A stretch of 39,343 nt of DNA from an uncultured Clostridia bacterium (GTDB taxonomy: Bacteria; Bacillota; Clostridia; Christensenellales; Borkfalkiaceae): contig CANRDK010000003.1 of assembly GCA_947629345.1 (NCBI GenBank), positions 1-39,343 of the forward strand. Reading direction: 5' to 3'. Under the pieces are notes generated by a model. It was given only the letters and a program-made list of their open reading frames with translations. It did no database searches and had not been told where the DNA came from. Numbering within the stretch: the stretch's first letter is position 1; each line of letters begins with the position of its first letter. A program made the translations under genes and the position numbers. This document shows positions 31,106 to 39,343 of the stretch, piece after piece.

Positions 31106-33787
31106 TTATTTTGCCACGTTGAGCGAGATGAGATGCATATTGGACGTCAGGCCCTTGAAAGCGGAGAGCTCGGAGTCGGGCGTGAAGGTGCTCACATCGA
31201 TCTTATTGGTGTTGTAGGCAAAGAGGTCGTCCCTCTGATAGGTGGGAAGCTCAACGGCGAGTTCCATAACGAGGTCGAGCGCGGACTTGTAGATATTCGC
31301 ACGCGTGATCTTGCCGTTGTCCGTTGAATCGTCGACCTTGCGGCCCTCTTCGATCAGCTCGGAGAGCTCATCGATGATATCCCTCTCTGTCTGATACTTG
31401 CTTGTCGTGTCGCGGAGGATCTGCTTGTATCCCCAGTTGTTGACGGAGGTCGCCGTGGAATCCTTGTGGTAGACCTGATACATATCGGGGTCGATCGTGG
31501 AGCCCCACGCTGCCGCCCAAACGGTGAGGTCGCCCGTGGAGAGCTTCTGGAGGCCGTAGGTATCCGTTTTGACTTCGATTTCGAAGCCCCAGTTGTTGAG
31601 GAGTTCCTTCGCGTGCCAGAGGGCTGCCCATGCGGGGTGGTCGCTCTCATCGCCGACGACGGTGAAGGTATATTTGCAGGTGTCGCTGCCCTTAAAGTAG
31701 ACTTGGTCGGAGTTGAGCGTGTAGCCGCCGAGATCGCCGACGAGGTGACGGATGAAGTCCTCCTGCTCCTGCGAGGTCAGGGTGTCCCCCGCTTTCTTGT
31801 TGAGACGGGTCACATAATCCCTGTAGTCGGGATCGACGACGTTGAGGTTGGAGGGAACGGGACCGTTGATATAGGGATAATAGCTCGTGACGTTCTGCAG
31901 TGCGAGGGTGGAGACCCAGCTCGAGAGGGACATGGAGCGGTAGATGGGCTTCGCCGTCGTGCCGTAGTAGTTGACCGTCTCCTGCGTGTTGATGCAGTAC
32001 ATAATGGCGCGGCGGACATAGATGCTGGGCACTTTGCCCGCGTTGATGCCGATATAGCCGTAACCTGAAGTCTGGACGTTCTTGTTGCCGATGCCCTCAT
32101 CCCTCTTTCCGTTGAGTTCGGTGATGGTGCCGGGCTTTGCATTGGGTTCGACGAAGTCGATGGAGCCCGTGTAGAGGGAGTCGACCATCTGGTTCTCCGC
32201 AACGACGCTGAAGCGAACCTTCTTGATCTTTGCGGGGCCCTTTCCGTCGGGATTGAAGTAAGGGTTGCGCTCGAAATAGACGCCGCCGAGGTCATAGAAC
32301 TGCCCTGCGGTGATGTTGTCGATCCCGCCCGACGCCTTACTTGCGGCATAGGCACCCGCACCGACGGGAACGCCGACCTTTTCGGTGGAGTTGACGACGT
32401 TGTTCATGAAGGACTGCGAGCGGTATTCCACGCCGAAGTTGCTCTCATAGTCGAACGCGGCGATATGCTCCGCATCCGAATAGTAGTACATGGGTGCGAC
32501 GGAGAAAGCGAAGTTCCAGATGGCCTTGGGGTCGATCTCCTTGATGGTGATGGAGAGGACTTCGTTGTAGCCGTCCTTTACATGGGTGTGTGCGTCGTCC
32601 TCATACTGGGGAACGTCGTACTCTTTGTTGTTGACGGTGACCTTTTGGTCCTTGTTGGCAAACTTGATACCTGAGACGTTGGGGAATTGCAGCGACCCTT
32701 CGGTGTTGTCCTTCTCCATTTCGTCGCCCTCGAGGTAGGTGCGGAACTCCTCCGACGTCTTCCAATATTGAACGACCTCGTTGAGCTTGTCGGGAATGTT
32801 GTTCTCATAGACGTAATTGATCGCCTGTTCCTTGGTCCAATTGCGGAAATCTTCGGGCTTGCTCGAGCCGCTCGTCAGCTCGCCGTCTCCCCCGTTCGCT
32901 TTCTTGTTCCAAGTGATCACGCCCTCGTTGTAGAGGAACTGTTCGGCGTCGGAACCGAGAAGGTTCTCCACCGTCTCCCCCTTTCCGTTGGTGAACTTGG
33001 TGTCCTGATAGGTGCCTGTCGAAGTCGTCCAGTCGTTCTCGAGTTCCTTATTGAAGAATTCGATGACCTTGTCGAAATCCTCTACGATATTGGGATAGGA
33101 GGAAGGGTTCTTAAGTTTTTCGAGCTCAGCTCTGAACCCTGCCGTATCCAACGCCTGATTGTCGTCGTTGTCGTAAATTTCGTTGAAGGCGGAGAGGAGC
33201 GCGTCGATACGGGTCTGTGCCCTCTGCCTGTACTTGTCGCGGAAGGAATCCTGCTCCGTTTCGCTCGCTTCCTGCGTGCGGTATTCCTGCAGGCCGAGGA
33301 TCTCCGTCGAATAGATGGTGCTCGAGCCCGTGTAGGCGGGGTCGAGATAGACATAGAGATTGAAGAGCACGTCCTTCATCGAGAGATAGCTGCCGTTCGA
33401 GTAGCGGATATTGTTCTTGAGGACGAACTTGTACTCCGTCTGGATGGGATCGGTCTTGTTGACGGGATCCTGATAGGTCGTATTGATCTCGAGGTCCTTG
33501 ACGACAACTGCCTCGTCGTCGCCCCAGATGGGGTTGCCCTTGGAATCGTTGGCGAGCATGCCGATCTGCGTCATGCCGACGATGTTGCCGTCCGTTGCGG
33601 AGGTCGAGAAGAAGGGATTGAATACCTTGTCGAGTGCGAGCGTTGAGAACACGAGCGGGTCGTTCTCGTTGTCAAAGTTGCCCTTGCCGCCCGTGCCGCC
33701 CTCGTCTCCGTCGCCGCAGGCGGCAAAGAGGCCGAGCGAAAGCACGCATGCAAGCCCTGTTGCCAAATAACGAAATACCTTTTTCAT
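31106..33787 (-). CDS. oppA: Enlarged oligopeptide-binding lipoprotein (OppA/SBP_bac_5-like), 893 aa
   Basis: Lipobox LGLFAACGDG; SBP-like LNPFFS-type start, GAYAASKASGGIDN..., VRRAIMYCINTQETVNYY, WAALWHAKELLNNWGFEIEVKT; operon context. Confidence 0.85.
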   Translation of the reverse strand: MKKVFRYLATGLACVLSLGLFAACGDGDEGGTGGKGNFDNENDPLVFSTLALDKVFNPFFSTSATDGNIVGMTQIGMLANDSKGNPIWGDDEAVVVKDLEINTTYQDPVNKTDPIQTEYKFVLKNNIRYSNGSYLSMKDVLFNLYVYLDPAYTGSSTIYSTEILGLQEYRTQEASETEQDSFRDKYRQRAQTRIDALLSAFNEIYDNDDNQALDTAGFRAELEKLKNPSSYPNIVEDFDKVIEFFNKELENDWTTSTGTYQDTKFTNGKGETVENLLGSDAEQFLYNEGVITWNKKANGGDGELTSGSSKPEDFRNWTKEQAINYVYENNIPDKLNEVVQYWKTSEEFRTYLEGDEMEKDNTEGSLQFPNVSGIKFANKDQKVTVNNKEYDVPQYEDDAHTHVKDGYNEVLSITIKEIDPKAIWNFAFSVAPMYYYSDAEHIAAFDYESNFGVEYRSQSFMNNVVNSTEKVGVPVGAGAYAASKASGGIDNITAGQFYDLGGVYFERNPYFNPDGKGPAKIKKVRFSVVAENQMVDSLYTGSIDFVEPNAKPGTITELNGKRDEGIGNKNVQTSGYGYIGINAGKVPSIYVRRAIMYCINTQETVNYYGTTAKPIYRSMSLSSWVSTLALQNVTSYYPYINGPVPSNLNVVDPDYRDYVTRLNKKAGDTLTSQEQEDFIRHLVGDLGGYTLNSDQVYFKGSDTCKYTFTVVGDESDHPAWAALWHAKELLNNWGFEIEVKTDTYGLQKLSTGDLTVWAAAWGSTIDPDMYQVYHKDSTATSVNNWGYKQILRDTTSKYQTERDIIDELSELIEEGRKVDDSTDNGKITRANIYKSALDLVMELAVELPTYQRDDLFAYNTNKIDVSTFTPDSELSAFKGLTSNMHLISLNVAK

Positions 33788-33825
33788 GCTATTTACTCCT
33801 TAAAACTGATTTTCTGTGTGAAATT

Positions 33826-35133
33826 TTATTCCGTAACGGAATCGGTCAGTGTGACCGTTGAAGCGGAAACCGTGTTCGTCGTCCCCACGCCGAGATGGAT
33901 GACCTCTTCCCTCTCGACATAGAGATTGCTCTCGGAGAAGCCGCGGGGGAGCCTTGTGCAGCTGTAGGTGCCGTTGAATGTGACATTCTCAAAGACGGAA
34001 TTCGTTGCCATGACGGCGAGCGGTGCAACGTAGATGCTGCCGATACGGGAGTTATCCGCCGAGAGATCGATCGTGACGTTCTCAAAGGAGATATCGGATA
34101 CCTTCACGTTGTCGAGAATGCCGAAGAGGCTGATGATGAGGCTGTTGCTGAATGTTTCGTCCGAAACGAGGTTGGCGTTCGCCGCAGAGTAGCCGAGCTT
34201 GAAGTTCTTGATCGAGAATCCCTTGCCGTCGATATAGAGCTGCAGGGGGGATCCGTCGATATCCTTCTTGCCGCCGTACTTCCTCGTCTCCCCGTCGGCA
34301 AAGCCCGAGAAGGTGTTGCCGCCGAAGTCGATGTCGCACATGAGGACGATGTTCTCCGACCTCGCGATCGCGGAGTTGAGCTCGGACGATGTAGAGACAT
34401 AGGTGAACCTTCCCTCTACGAACTCCACAAAGATCCGCACCGCATATGCCTTGGAGCCGTCCTCGTTGACGATGACGTGGGTCGTTTCCTCATCTTCGCC
34501 GGGATGGACGAAGTCGGGATCCCAAGGCTCCTTGCTCTCGCTGTAAAAGACGGGACTGCTCTTGCCGTCCACAAGTTCCTTTTTGAGCGTGCAGCCCAAG
34601 GTAGATGCAACGGACGATGCGTCACGGTCGGCGCTGTTGATGTTGAACGCGGAGAACTTGGAGCCCTCTGCCACCTGATAGGTGGTGATGGACTGCACTT
34701 CGCCGTTTTCGTCCCAATAGCAGAGCTCGTACGTGCAGACATAGCTCTCCTTCCAAACGGCATAGAGCGTCAGGCTCTCCGTTTCGGAATCGATCGTGTC
34801 CCTGTCGAAATCCCAAGGGTCGGAATAGGACACTTCGCCCGTGGCCTCGTTCACCGTCTTGGTTCTGCACCAGCTGTCGATCCTGTAGCCCGAATAGGTC
34901 ACGGAGTCGCTGCCGTAGTTGTCGGGCGAGACGATCTTGCAGGAAGCCCCGGGGGCGAGATCGTAGTAATAGGTGGGCGCGCGGGTGCTGTTCTTGTATC
35001 TGCCGCCCTCGAGCTCGAACACGACCTTGACCCCCTCGAAGGAATCCTCTCCGCCGCAAGCTGTAAGAGTTCCTGCAAATATGCAGGCAATGCACGCGCA
35101 GATGAGGAGAATGATTGCTCTTTTTCTTTTCAT
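33826..35133 (-). CDS. Lipoprotein with InlB/Flg_new-type repeat and a C-terminal region possibly of beta-helix type (435 aa)
   Basis: Lipobox AGTLTACGG; VVFELEGGRYKNST...LTLYAVWKE; C-terminal STSSELNSAIARSENIVLMCDIDFGGNTFSGF...FENVTIDLSADN. 38 nt upstream of oppA. Confidence 0.75.
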   Translation of the reverse strand: MKRKRAIILLICACIACIFAGTLTACGGEDSFEGVKVVFELEGGRYKNSTRAPTYYYDLAPGASCKIVSPDNYGSDSVTYSGYRIDSWCRTKTVNEATGEVSYSDPWDFDRDTIDSETESLTLYAVWKESYVCTYELCYWDENGEVQSITTYQVAEGSKFSAFNINSADRDASSVASTLGCTLKKELVDGKSSPVFYSESKEPWDPDFVHPGEDEETTHVIVNEDGSKAYAVRIFVEFVEGRFTYVSTSSELNSAIARSENIVLMCDIDFGGNTFSGFADGETRKYGGKKDIDGSPLQLYIDGKGFSIKNFKLGYSAANANLVSDETFSNSLIISLFGILDNVKVSDISFENVTIDLSADNSRIGSIYVAPLAVMATNSVFENVTFNGTYSCTRLPRGFSESNLYVEREEVIHLGVGTTNTVSASTVTLTDSVTE

Positions 35134-35220
35134 GAATACCTCGCTTTGCCGCCTTTGGTATTAAAATTCAGGAAGTGAATGAGGCGGAAAGTCCAATATG
35201 ACATAATATTACAATATAAC

Positions 35221-35249
35221 ATTATACCCAAAACCTCCCCTTTCGTCAA
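35221..35249 (-). promoter_or_regulatory. Predicted promoter for the lipoprotein-opp-protease cluster
   Basis: Minus strand TTGACG (35249-35244), 17-bp spacer, TATAAT (35226-35221). Confidence 0.75.
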
Positions 35250-35383
35250 GGAAAAAGCGTGATATCTGCGTGAATTATTTATAAAATAATCTTATATTTG
35301 CAAAAAGTTTGGCTTATACGGGAAAATTATGCAAATATTCAACAAAAAATGTAAAATTTGGCGTAGAAGACCCCTCTGCACGG

Positions 35384-35407
35384 AAAAGGCGGAGCCGAGC
35401 TCCGCCT
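35384..35407 (-). terminator. Intrinsic terminator after the P-type ATPase gene
   Basis: AGGCGGAGC-TCG-GCTCCGCCT followed by TTTT on the minus strand. Confidence 0.7.
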
Positions 35408-35416
35408 CATTTCACT

Positions 35417-38080
35417 TTATTTTTTGTTTTTTCTCTCCGCACGCCGCAGGAAAATTTTGGATATTTCAACACCCAAGAGCGGCACAAGGCACAGCCCCGC
35501 GACGATGAGATACTGCAAAGGATTCAAGATGGTGAATCCGAAGAACGCTTCCCCGCCCGGGATGAAGGGGGTGACGAAGAGCAGGAAGAGCACGATCGCA
35601 AAGGAACCCGCCATCGCGGCATACAGGGCCTTGTTGTGCCCGCTCCCCCTTGCAAAGGCGGAGGCGGTGTCCGACCGCTGGTTGGCAACGTGGACGAGCT
35701 GGGAGACGGAGATCGTGGCAAACGTCATCGTCATGGCATCGGCCGCGCTTCCGAAGCCGTAAAGGCCGATAAAGTATGCGCCGAGCGAGACGGCGGAGAG
35801 CAGGAACCCGTGGAAGAGCACGCGCATCACGAGCCCCTTCTCAAACAGCGTTCCCGACCTCACGGGCGGATGCTCCATGATATCGGGTGCGGCGGGATCG
35901 ACGCCGAGGCCCAAGGCAGGCAGTGTATCCGTCACGAGATTGATGATGAGCACATGCACGGCGAGGAGCGGCGCAGGCAGGTTGAAGAGAGTGGCGACGA
36001 TGAGGGTCAGGATCTCCGCAATGTTGCCCGCGAGAAGGAACTGGATGACCTTGCGGATGTTGGCATACACCCGCCGTCCCTCCCGCACCGCGCTCTCGAT
36101 GGTGGTGAAATTGTTGTCGAGGAGAATGATGTCCGAGGCGTCCTTGGCAACATCCGTTCCCGCCCCCATCGCGACGCCGATGTCCGCCGCCTTGAGCGCG
36201 GGAGAATCGTTGACGCCGTCCCCCGTCATGGAGGCGACCTCCCCCGTCCGCCGGAGGGACTTGACAATACGGAGCTTGTCGGAGGGAGAAACGCGGGCGT
36301 AGACGGAGGTCTTTCCGACAACTTTGTCGAGCTCCTCGTCCGTCATGGCGGCAAGTTCGGCGCCCGTGAATGCGGCGTCCCCTTCCCTGTAGATGCCGAG
36401 TTCCTTCGCAATGGCCACAGCCGTCGTCTTGTGGTCGCCCGTGATCATGACGACGCGGATCCCCGCCGAATGGCAAGAGCTGACCGCCCCGATGACTTCC
36501 TTCCGCGGCGGGTCGATCATGCAGGTGAAGCCGAGGAAGACGAGATCGTTTTCGACGTCGTCCCCCTCCTTCGGAATGAAATCGATCTCCCGTGCCCCGA
36601 AGCCGAGCACGCGGAGCGCCTCGGCGGACATCTCCTCCGCCCTTTCGAGGAGAAACTTTCTATCCTCCTCCGTGATGGGACGCACGCCGTCCTCCGTCAG
36701 AATGGAGGAACAGAGGGGCAGGAGCCCGTCGATCGCGCCCTTGGTGTATACTTTTTTGGTCTCCCCCTCCTTGACGACGACGGACATGCGCTTTCTGTCC
36801 GAATCGAAGGGCTGTTCAAAGAGGCGGGGCTCCTCTGTCTTCAGTTTCCCGCAGTCGATGCCGTAGGCCTCTGCAAAGTCGATGAGAGCCCCCTCTGTCG
36901 GGTCGCCGAGCCATTCACCGGGGCGCTCGGGATCCCTTGCGGCGTCGTTGCAGAGCGCAGAGGCAATGAGAAGCGGTCTTGCCGTTCCGATCTCCTCCCC
37001 CTTCTTCACGTCAGTGAGGCCGCCGCACGCGAGGTAGCGGGTAACGGTCATGCGGTTGAGGGTCAAGGTCCCCGTCTTATCACAGCAGATGACGGTGGCG
37101 GAGCCGAGCGTCTCCACGGCGGGCAGACTTCGCACCAACGCCTGCTGTTTGGCCATGCGCTGGACGCCGAGCGCCATGACGACGGTCGCCGTCGCGGGAA
37201 GCCCCTCGGGAATGACGGAGATCGCGAGCGAGATCGCCATCAAGAGCGGCTGGACCCAGTTGTTTCTTACGCTCCAATCGTCGATGCGCAGGTAGCTGAT
37301 CCCGAGCATCACGAGGGCGACGATGATGCCGACGAGGGAGAGAACTTTCCCCACATGGTTGAGTTTGCGCTTCATGGGAGTGGCGAGCTCGTCCGTCTCA
37401 TCGAGCATGCCTGCGATCGAGCCGACCTGCGTGCGCATGCCCGTCTCCACCACGACGCCGACGCCCGTTCCCGCCGTGCAGACGGAGGACGAAAATGCCA
37501 TGTTGATGCGGTCGCCCAAGGGAGCGTCCTCTTTCAGAACGGTGGGAGCGTCCTTTTCAACGGGAACGCTCTCCCCCGTCAGGGCAGATTCCTGCACCGC
37601 CAAATTCGCCTCTTCGAGAAGCCGCAGGTCGGCGGGAATGACACAGCCGTCCGCCAAGATGACGACGTCGCCGGGGACGAGCTCTTCGGCGGAGATGGTG
37701 CTCTCCTTGCCGTCGCGCAGCACTCTTGCCGTCGGGGCGGTGAGCGTCGCAAGGGAGGCGAGAGCGTCGGCCGCTTTCTTCTCCTGTACCACGCCGATGA
37801 CGGCGTTCACGATGACGATGACGAAGATGACCGCTGCCTCAGCCCAATCGTGAAAGACGAGGGATAAGACCACCGCAAGGAGCAGGATGATGACCATGAC
37901 GTCCAAAACCTGCTCGAGGAGCATCTTCCAGATGCTCTTTTTCTTGCGTTCCTTGAGGGCGTTTTTGCCGTAGAGCTCTCTGCGCCGCGCGGCTTCTTCG
38001 GTGGTGAGCCCTGATATTGTTGCCGAGAGTGCGGAAAGGACCTCCTCCGTCCCCATCGCATGCCAATTTTTTTGTTCCAT
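35417..38080 (-). CDS. Cation-translocating P-type ATPase, calcium-transporting type IIA-like (887 aa)
   Basis: [68 protein letters not shown] 38080 with SD GGAG. The track start at 38365 reads through a repeat and is rejected. Confidence 0.93.
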   Translation of the reverse strand: MEQKNWHAMGTEEVLSALSATISGLTTEEAARRRELYGKNALKERKKKSIWKMLLEQVLDVMVIILLLAVVLSLVFHDWAEAAVIFVIVIVNAVIGVVQEKKAADALASLATLTAPTARVLRDGKESTISAEELVPGDVVILADGCVIPADLRLLEEANLAVQESALTGESVPVEKDAPTVLKEDAPLGDRINMAFSSSVCTAGTGVGVVVETGMRTQVGSIAGMLDETDELATPMKRKLNHVGKVLSLVGIIVALVMLGISYLRIDDWSVRNNWVQPLLMAISLAISVIPEGLPATATVVMALGVQRMAKQQALVRSLPAVETLGSATVICCDKTGTLTLNRMTVTRYLACGGLTDVKKGEEIGTARPLLIASALCNDAARDPERPGEWLGDPTEGALIDFAEAYGIDCGKLKTEEPRLFEQPFDSDRKRMSVVVKEGETKKVYTKGAIDGLLPLCSSILTEDGVRPITEEDRKFLLERAEEMSAEALRVLGFGAREIDFIPKEGDDVENDLVFLGFTCMIDPPRKEVIGAVSSCHSAGIRVVMITGDHKTTAVAIAKELGIYREGDAAFTGAELAAMTDEELDKVVGKTSVYARVSPSDKLRIVKSLRRTGEVASMTGDGVNDSPALKAADIGVAMGAGTDVAKDASDIILLDNNFTTIESAVREGRRVYANIRKVIQFLLAGNIAEILTLIVATLFNLPAPLLAVHVLIINLVTDTLPALGLGVDPAAPDIMEHPPVRSGTLFEKGLVMRVLFHGFLLSAVSLGAYFIGLYGFGSAADAMTMTFATISVSQLVHVANQRSDTASAFARGSGHNKALYAAMAGSFAIVLFLLFVTPFIPGGEAFFGFTILNPLQYLIVAGLCLVPLLGVEISKIFLRRAERKNKK

Positions 38081-38107
38081 ATTCTTACTCCAAAGTCCGT
38101 ATGTTCT

Positions 38108-38136
38108 ATTATAACACAAAATCTTCGGAATAAAAA
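38108..38136 (-). promoter_or_regulatory. Candidate promoter for the P-type ATPase gene
   Basis: Minus strand TATAAT (38113-38108), weak -35 TTTTTA at 17 bp. Confidence 0.45.
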
Positions 38137-38186
38137 CCATTTCTCGGATTGAAAATAAAAAATGTGGCGGGACATGATTTTGGACC

Positions 38187-38349
38187 GTTGCCCACCCCCT
38201 ACCCCCCTCCTCAGGAGGGGGCTTCTCGGCTCCCCTCTTAGGGGAGCTGGCGAGCGTAGCGAGACTGAGGGGTTCAACCCTATCCCCCTTCGGGGTACTT
38301 CCCCTAAGAGGGGAAGCTGTCACGAAGTGACTGAGGGGGTGTCGCTCTA
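38187..38349. repeat. Dispersed repeat family 1 (most complete copy)
   Basis: GTTGCCCACCCCCTACCCCCCTCCTCAGGAGGGGG...GGCTCCCCTCTTAGGGGAGCTGGCGAGCGTAGCGAGACTGAGGGG...CCCTTCGGGGTACTTCCCCTAAGAGGGGAAGCTGTCACGAAGTGACTGAGGGGG. Confidence 0.9.
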
Positions 38350-38365
38350 AATATGCCCCCGCCAC

Positions 38366-38393
38366 AATTTTTAATTTTTAATTTTTAATTTTT
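38366..38393. repeat. Tandem 7-mer AATTTTT x4
   Basis: AATTTTTAATTTTTAATTTTTAATTTTTAATTA, read directly. Confidence 0.97.
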
Positions 38394-38399
38394 AATTAC

Positions 38400-38485
38400 T
38401 TCCGTGCGTTTAACGGGATCCTTCCCCTTCGGCTACGCTCAGGGTCAGGATGAGCGCGAGGGGCAGGATGAGCACGAGACGGCGG
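38400..38485. repeat. Dispersed repeat family 2, second copy
   Basis: GTTTAACGGGATCCTTC...CTCAGGGTCAGGATGAGCGCGAGGGGCAGGATGAGC, compare 998-1046. Confidence 0.75.
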
Positions 38486-38645
38486 GGACGCACTCGACTC
38501 GGATGCGGAAAACCTGACCGTTTGTAAACGTCAAAAGCAGCGCATCCTCTTCCCTTACACTTTCGGCCTCAAAGATCCCCTCCGTCAGCGCCTCCAGATC
38601 GTTCAAGATCTTCCCTGTTGTCACTACGTACTTCGTTTGTTCCAT
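38445..38645 (-). CDS. Small hypothetical protein (66 aa), C-terminus encoded by repeat family 2
   Basis: MEQTKYVVTTGKILNDLEALTEGIFEAESVREEDALLLTFTNGQVFRIRVE...; SD AGGAG upstream; divergent to the XRE regulator. Confidence 0.6.
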   Translation of the reverse strand: MEQTKYVVTTGKILNDLEALTEGIFEAESVREEDALLLTFTNGQVFRIRVECVPAVSCSSCPSRSS

Positions 38646-38654
38646 AAAACTTTT

Positions 38655-38729
38655 CTCCTATTGCGGTATGTGTTTCTTTGTTACCCGCAAATCTATTGTA
38701 CACAAAACAGGACATAATTGCAATAGGAG
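38655..38729. promoter_or_regulatory. 10-bp perfect inverted repeat flanking a divergent promoter region
   Basis: CTCCTATTGC (38655-38664) and GCAATAGGAG (38720-38729); each arm carries the SD of one divergent gene. Confidence 0.6.
38695..38723 (-). promoter_or_regulatory. Candidate promoter for the small divergent ORF
   Basis: Minus strand TTGCAA (38723-38718), 17-bp spacer, TACAAT (38700-38695). Confidence 0.5.
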
Positions 38730-38743
38730 GTTTTGTCGTTTTT

Positions 38744-39184
38744 ATGGACGTTTTGTCGAATTTTGCCGAAAAGCTCGATGAGTTAATGTTTGATGAAAAT
38801 ATCAACGGAAAAGAACTGGCAGATATCTTGGGGATCTCAAAACAGCAAATTTATTATGTCTTGAATCACAAACGCATGCCAAGCCTCGATGTACTCATTC
38901 GTGTTGCGAATCACTTTTCGTGCACAACGGACTTTCTGTTGGGGCGGGAGCCCGAAAGCAAGGCAAAGACCTTTCGCCCTGTTCCGCCTTTCCCGCAACA
39001 GCTTGCCTTTCTCTTGGACTATTTCCATGTCAAGAAATATCGGCTCTGCAAGGAAGTCCCCATCACCCACTCCGTCATCTATAACTGGCAACGCGGGAAG
39101 TTTGCGCCGAGCCTCGATTATATCATCAAACTTGCCGATTATTTCGGCTGCTCCGTCGATTTCGTCATCGGTAGAGAGAATTGA
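38744..39184 (+). CDS. Transcriptional regulator with two tandem XRE-type HTH domains (146 aa)
   Basis: HTH1 NGKELADILGISKQQIYYVLNHKRMPSLDVLIRVANHFSCTTDFLLGRE; HTH2 YRLCKEVPITHSVIYNWQRGKFAPSLDYIIKLADYFGCSVDFVIGRE; AGGAGG upstream of the ATG. Confidence 0.88.
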   Translation: MDVLSNFAEKLDELMFDENINGKELADILGISKQQIYYVLNHKRMPSLDVLIRVANHFSCTTDFLLGREPESKAKTFRPVPPFPQQLAFLLDYFHVKKYRLCKEVPITHSVIYNWQRGKFAPSLDYIIKLADYFGCSVDFVIGREN

Positions 39185-39206
39185 AGCGGATGACGTGATT
39201 CAGAAC

Positions 39207-39343
39207 GTTGCCCACCCCCTACCCCCTCCTCAGGAGGGGGCATGAAGCGTTGGGGCGAAGACGGACCCTCGGCTCCCCTCTTAGGGGAGCTGGCGAGCGT
39301 AGCGAGACTGAGGGGTTTTTGAACCCTATCCCCCGCTGCGCGG
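39207..39343. repeat. Dispersed repeat family 1, truncated at the window end
   Basis: GTTGCCCACCCCCTACCCCCTCCTCAGGAGGGGGC...GGCTCCCCTCTTAGGGGAGCTGGCGAGCGTAGCGAGACTGAGGGG, near-identical to 38188-38270. Confidence 0.9.

Noticed and set aside
38162-38350. 62-aa ORF (and the 17918-18250 ORF) containing SPLRG/SPKRGS-type strings
   Set aside because: Translation of repeat family 1, not a plausible gene.
38081-38365. 95-aa N-terminal extension of the P-type ATPase in the ORF track
   Set aside because: It translates repeat family 1 and the promoter; ATG 38080 has an SD and begins a typical ATPase N-terminus.

Overview
This 39.3 kb window looks like an accessory, surface-focused locus from an anaerobic Firmicute (Clostridia-like by protein style; taxonomy is inferred, not tested). 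It may be a complete contig, because both ends lie in the same dispersed repeat. From left to right: a small lipoprotein; a DUF368 membrane protein; tRNA-Arg(CCT); and a near-mirror-symmetric block (2.4-15.5 kb). In that block a GHKL histidine kinase / LytTR response-regulator pair sits between two cassettes. Each cassette has a circularly permuted GH3 glycosidase-like protein anchored at both ends, a tiny membrane protein, and a large lipoprotein with a CBM6/35-like region. Next come an RlmI-like rRNA methyltransferase and a convergent Fe-ADH. A co-directional cluster of about 17 kb follows (35.1 to 18.1 kb, minus strand): lipoprotein, enlarged OppA, OppB, OppC, OppD, an OppF with an N-terminal TM helix, a small TM protein whose gene overlaps oppF out of frame, and a 2640-aa subtilase with BspA-like LRRs. 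The window ends with a P-type Ca2+-ATPase-like gene and a divergent small ORF / double-XRE regulator pair. Main candidates for something undescribed: (1) the TCS with two permuted-GH3 cassettes; (2) the giant protease plus peptide-uptake locus with a membrane-tethered OppF; (3) two predicted leaderless promoters; (4) a dual-coded oppF overlap. All domain calls are by eye from motifs; no searches were run.
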